Assembly: GCA_949316235.1 (NCBI GenBank)
Contig: OX438757.1
Location: 13,262,657-13,326,656 of the forward strand
DNA: 64,000 bases
Direction: 5' to 3'
Source: Oegoconia quadripuncta
Lineage: Eukaryota > Arthropoda > Insecta > Lepidoptera > Autostichidae
How positions within the stretch are numbered: position 1 is the stretch's first letter; each line of letters opens with the position of its first letter. A program made the translations under genes and the position numbers. Of the stretch, positions 62,258 through 64,000 are shown piece after piece. Below the pieces are notes generated by a model. That model ran no database searches and was not told the origin of the DNA. It was given only the letters and a program-made list of their open reading frames with translations.

Positions 62258-62673
62258 GGGTCTTTACCTATGATATTGGAGTTTTTTTTCATCGTTAATC
62301 ATATGTACCAATTTCTGCGATTTTCAAAGCTATATCCAAATTTGTTTTTTATTTGGAAAATGGAATATTATTTCAAGGTTTCACATGAAATATTTTTTAA
62401 TTTCTGGGCTAAATCACATAATAAAAAAATTTTTAACAGAGCGCTTTTCATGTGCTTCCCATAATCATTTCTTAGATGCGCTGAAACTTTTATAAAGCGG
62501 TTACTTTTAAAAATTAACGGTGCCTATACTTAACTTAATGTTATCCGATAGTACACACAAAGTTTAGCTAGATTTGGATTTGCCGTTCCCAAAAAAAATA
62601 AAAAATGTTTGTATGGAGAAAACAGTCTCAATGAAATTCTTCGTAGAAAACGCCAATTTCATAGGTAAGGACC
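62258..62673. mobile_element. MITE M4, copy 2
   Basis: Ends GGGTCTTTACCTATGATATT and AATTTCATAGGTAAGGACC. It is colinear with the element at 42071, lacks that copy's internal tandem unit, and shares TTTGCCGTTCCCAAAAAAA and CTTATAAAGCGGTTACTT-like blocks. It is about 24 bp shorter. Flanks AATATT and TAATAA give no certain target duplication. Confidence 0.9.
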
Positions 62674-62679
62674 TAATAA

Positions 62680-63005
62680 TATAAGATAGTAGGGTTGTAT
62701 AAAAATAGTTCTTTGAAACTATTTCAGTTTCGACCTGATGTAAGTAAAAAACTTGTTGATATTACGTGAAGCCGGCTACCTAACGTCAGCCGAAGGGATA
62801 TCGCCCGGAGTCAATTTTCCGCTTCCGTCGATACTTAACCCGGCCAGATCCAAGGATTACCTGGATTTGTACTCATCTCATATAACAAATTCTTTTATTA
62901 ACTTATTTCCTTATATATAACTTTTGGCAAGTGGATAAGTTTAGATTAGACTTAGATAGGACATATTCATCGTACCCTGTTCTTACCCTACATAAGCCTT
63001 AAGGT
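62680..63005. other. Stretch without recognised gene
   Basis: Contains CGAAGGGATATCGCCCGG at 62801 and GGCCAGATCCAAGGATTACC at 62842; unassigned. Confidence 0.3.
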
Positions 63006-63009
63006 GTAT

Positions 63010-63335
63010 TTTTTTTTATGCACAACGGGTTGGTACTTGACCTCAATCACACCTGATGTTAAGTGAAGATAAGGTCGAAGGGGGAAGTGTACTGACCCGG
63101 AAATCCCAACACATTTGGGGGACTGGCTATCTTATCTCTGACAACCGGAACACGACAGTGCTATTAACATTGCTGCTTGGCAGCAAATTTAGATAAGATG
63201 GTGGTAGCTAGCCAGGCGGACATTTAAAATGCCCTACCACCAACCAAACCGAGTTCTTAAACAAGTGCCCCGCTGGGGATCGAACCCGCGACCTCCGAAA
63301 ACCCAATGTTGTTTACATTGAGCCACGGAGGCGGT
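63010..63335 (-). mobile_element. SINE-C, full length, young
   Basis: T-run, ATGCACAACGGGTTGGTAC at the tail and GGGGATCGAACCCGCGACC with TTGAGCCACGGAGGC at the head. Only a small deletion between the B box and ACCCAATGTTGTTTACATT. Confidence 0.9.
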
Positions 63336-63339
63336 TAAA

Positions 63340-63520
63340 ATTTCTTTGACTTATTTTCACCTATCATCATAAATTGATGATGCTTGTATGTCTCGAATGC
63401 CACGAAGAATAATGACCTGCATCACAGAATTTACTCCATAGAATTCTTAAATTCTAAATATGCCAATAGTGCACAATTAGTACTATTTGATGCGCGAAGG
63501 ATATAATTAGGTCGATAGTA
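63340..63520. other. Short stretch, no recognised feature
   Basis: AT-rich sequence between SINE-C and the transposase fossil. Confidence 0.3.
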
Positions 63521-63523
63521 CTT

Positions 63524-63805
63524 TTAGAGATATTTGATAAATCTTCTTGGGTAATTTTCGTCTAAGAATCTTCGGACTCTTGCTGCAAAATGTGCCGGGT
63601 ACCCGTGATTCTGTAGCCACATGTGTTGCCTTGTTTGTAGAGGGACCTCCTCCAAAAGTTCAGGCAGACGGTTTTCTAAAAAATCATAATACATTTCACC
63701 AGTAAGGTTGCCCGGCATAAGGACCAATCACCTGTCCATTCAGGATGCCAGTCCATAAATTGATTTTGAACTGGCGCTCCATTCGTTTAAAGCTCACTCA
63801 GTACC
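63524..63805 (-). pseudogene. DDE transposase fossil (Tc1/mariner-IS630 type)
   Basis: On the minus strand the start reads NLWTGILNGQVIGP; then a frameshift near 63727 leads to MPGNLTGEMYYDFLENRLPE, LLEEVPLQTRQHMWLQNHGY, PAHFAARVRRFLDENYPRRF. This order (GIVGDxxxGP, LTGxxYxxFLxxxLPxLLExVPL, WFQHDGAPAHF) is that of an insect DDE transposase related to IS630/mariner. The catalytic Asp in the HDGAPAHF box is replaced: the sequence has NHG. The N-terminal part before about 63805 and the third catalytic residue after about 63540 are missing. Confidence 0.8.
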
Positions 63806-64000
63806 ACAAACATTGTAAATAACAATAATCAAGAGTGTCTAAGTAAAATGAAAAACTAGCCCCTTTGGCATTCTAAGAGCAATAAAAACAGTTCTAGTTA
63901 AGATAATATCAATATTAATATCATTTTAGAATCTGTATTAGCGAAGCAAGTTTCTAAAATAATAGCTACATACTTTTTTCTTTCACCATAGGTGGTCAAA
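63806..64000. other. End of window, no recognised feature
   Basis: AT-rich. No continuation of the transposase was seen here. Confidence 0.3.

Overview
The window looks like a piece of a moth or butterfly (Lepidoptera) nuclear genome. It is AT-rich, has no operons or prokaryotic signals, and is filled with dispersed elements of lepidopteran type: tRNA-headed SINEs, decayed CR1-, Jockey- and RTE-type LINE ends, many small fold-back/MITE elements and mariner-type transposase fossils. The species cannot be named from the sequence alone. No rRNA gene, functional tRNA gene, CRISPR array, virus or complete transposable element with an intact ORF was found.

Host genes are sparse. Four loci look real. 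(1) An orphan coding exon, unrecognised, at 7161-7531 (+). (2) A minus-strand terminal exon at 14304-14420 encoding one membrane span and a basic tail. (3) A gene on the plus strand, the only complete CDS in the window (15235-15996), encoding a small secreted Pro/Glu/Val-rich repeat protein, with a probable non-coding first exon ending at 14615 and a poly(A) signal at 16112. (4) A GC/CpG-rich promoter and first exon around 27400-27746, with an upstream ORF and a nine-codon coding start that runs into a consensus splice donor; the rest of that gene is not recognised downstream. Loci 2 and 3 sit head to tail on opposite strands within 200 bp and share sequence that is intronic in one and promoter in the other.

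Repeat family names used below are local labels. SINE-A and SINE-B: tRNA-like heads with related tails. SINE-C: tRNA-like head reading GTGGCTCAATGTAAAC; it is the commonest element, about 19 copies or fragments. SINE-G: tRNA-like head. SINE-X: head resembling 5S rRNA, sharing a tail with SINE-G. D, E, F, H, K: dispersed repeats without a clear class (E carries AATATTATAAATGCGAAAG at one end and an AGCTAGT-type end at the other; F carries a motif like AAGCCGTTTCGAAGATAT; H carries TTTATCCCAAATGGG; K runs from AGGGTTCCG to CTTGGCCG). M: fold-back or MITE elements with inverted ends.

Layout. 1-7 kb: repeats only. 7-17 kb: the gene-bearing part. 17-27 kb: SINEs, a young fold-back element, LINE fossils and nested MITEs. 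27-30 kb: the CpG promoter and quiet intron-like sequence. 30-42 kb: LINE fossils and a decayed mariner transposase. 42-47 kb: MITEs and a direct segmental duplication whose two copies were each later hit by a poly(A) retro-insertion. 47-64 kb: repeats, a very long GT microsatellite, LINE ends and a second transposase fossil. The host genes show no sign of acting together; what organises the window is the layering of mobile elements. I found no convincing undescribed biological system. The most interesting items are the modular SINEs (5S-like and tRNA-like heads on one tail), the twin retro-inserted duplication, and the CAGGGTG-ended fold-back families.
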